Shown one piece after another: positions 4,759 through 5,078 of a stretch of 5,078 nucleotides of DNA. This stretch comes from Pseudomonadota bacterium. Lineage in GTDB: Bacteria; Pseudomonadota; Alphaproteobacteria; Rhizobiales; Hyphomicrobiaceae. Below the pieces are notes generated by a model, which saw nothing but the letters and a program-made list of their open reading frames with translations, had not been told where the DNA came from and ran no database searches. The position numbers and the translations under genes are program-made. Numbering within the stretch: the stretch's first letter is position 1; each line of letters opens with the position of its first letter. The stretch spans positions 1 through 5,078 of the forward strand of contig JAKALI010000376.1 of assembly GCA_021813195.1 (NCBI GenBank). The letters are read 5' to 3'.

Positions 4759-5078
4759 AAAGACGCCCACGAACATTGCTGCCTCAGTGCGCACGCGGCT
4801 GCTCAATCTCGCGCGCAATAGTGGAAAGCCCTTCGACGTCCTGCTCACCCGGTATGTGCTGGAACGTCTGCTCTATCGCCTGAGCCGCTCGCGCCACGCC
4901 GATCGATTCGTCCTCAAAGGTGCGATGCTGCTCACCACCTGGCTGCCGCACACTAGCCGCGGCACACGCGATCTCGATCTTCTCGCCTTCGGTGAATCCA
5001 GCGAAGAGCGCATTCTCGGAATCTTTCGCGATATTGCTTCGATCCCGGCCGATGAGGGTGTGTTGTTCGATCGGGGCG
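4751..5078 (+). CDS. abiEii: AbiEii-type nucleotidyltransferase toxin (partial)
   Basis: This is the first 109 codons of an AbiEii/AbiGii-family toxin, cut by the window end; family members are roughly 300 residues. AbiEii proteins are DNA polymerase-beta-like nucleotidyltransferases; characterised members bind GTP and cause reversible growth arrest, and in phage-infected cells this gives abortive infection. Visible motifs are FVLKGAMLLTTW (53-64), the family's nucleotide-binding motif I in the 'KGAM' form seen in proteobacterial members, and RGTRDLDLLAFG (70-81), with the presumed metal-binding Asp74 and Asp76. The ATG at 4751 lies inside the end of abiEi (ATGGCTAA overlap) and lacks a strong Shine-Dalgarno sequence, so it is probably translated by coupling to the antitoxin. 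Both signature motifs are intact, so as far as it can be seen the toxin looks functional. Confidence 0.9.
   Translation, partial: MAKKTPTNIAASVRTRLLNLARNSGKPFDVLLTRYVLERLLYRLSRSRHADRFVLKGAMLLTTWLPHTSRGTRDLDLLAFGESSEERILGIFRDIASIPADEGVLFDRG

Noticed and set aside
4393..4848. 151-codon minus-strand frame opposite abiEi
   Set aside because: abiEi has strong family motifs in the plus frame; the reverse frame is a typical antisense shadow in G+C-rich DNA.
4751..5078. KGAM in place of KGG in motif I of AbiEii taken as a defect
   Set aside because: As I know the family, KGAM followed by TRDLDLL is the normal form in many proteobacterial AbiEii proteins, so it does not suggest an inactive toxin.

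Overview
The window looks like an accessory (defence-island type) stretch from a proteobacterium of moderately high G+C, most likely an alphaproteobacterium of the rhizobial kind. That placement rests on overall composition, on the style of the AbiE proteins and on general resemblance, so it is only a moderate-confidence guess. No rRNA, tRNA, CRISPR array, transposase or integrase is visible.

Layout from left to right. (a) 1-28, minus strand: the first nine codons of a probable gene leaving the window on the left. Its start codon and purine-rich ribosome-binding region lie inside a strong nested hairpin (24-70). (b) 142-3748: a self-contained two-gene module. A D-Ala-D-Ala-ligase-like ATP-grasp enzyme (161-1246, plus) and an 828-residue STAND/AAA_16-type ATPase with a helical, TPR-like C-terminal half (1243-3729, minus) face each other tail to tail, and their stop codons overlap by 4 nt. 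The module is bounded by a perfect 24-bp inverted repeat (142-165 and 3725-3748). Each copy carries a GATAAT -10-like box, a small palindrome and the ATG start codon of the gene it drives, so both genes begin with the same leader and probably make leaderless or nearly leaderless mRNAs. (c) 3749-4080: intergenic DNA with several hairpins and short repeats but no convincing gene. (d) 4081-5078: an abiE-type type IV toxin-antitoxin operon. It has a good promoter, the AbiEi antitoxin/repressor (4117-4758) and an 8-nt-overlapping AbiEii nucleotidyltransferase toxin cut off by the window end.

How the parts may work together (inference). The STAND ATPase has no visible DNA-binding or effector domain, and the ATP-grasp enzyme keeps its catalytic residues but lacks the canonical Ddl substrate loop. 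Matched leaders and exact end-to-end packing suggest that the two proteins form one co-controlled system, perhaps with the STAND protein as sensor and the ligase as effector. Its location beside abiE fits a defence or conflict role, but nothing in the sequence proves that. The 24-bp inverted repeat is the most striking signal. It could be a duplicated promoter/operator, the ends of a mobile cassette, or an inversion site that would exchange the upstream regions of the two genes without breaking either reading frame.
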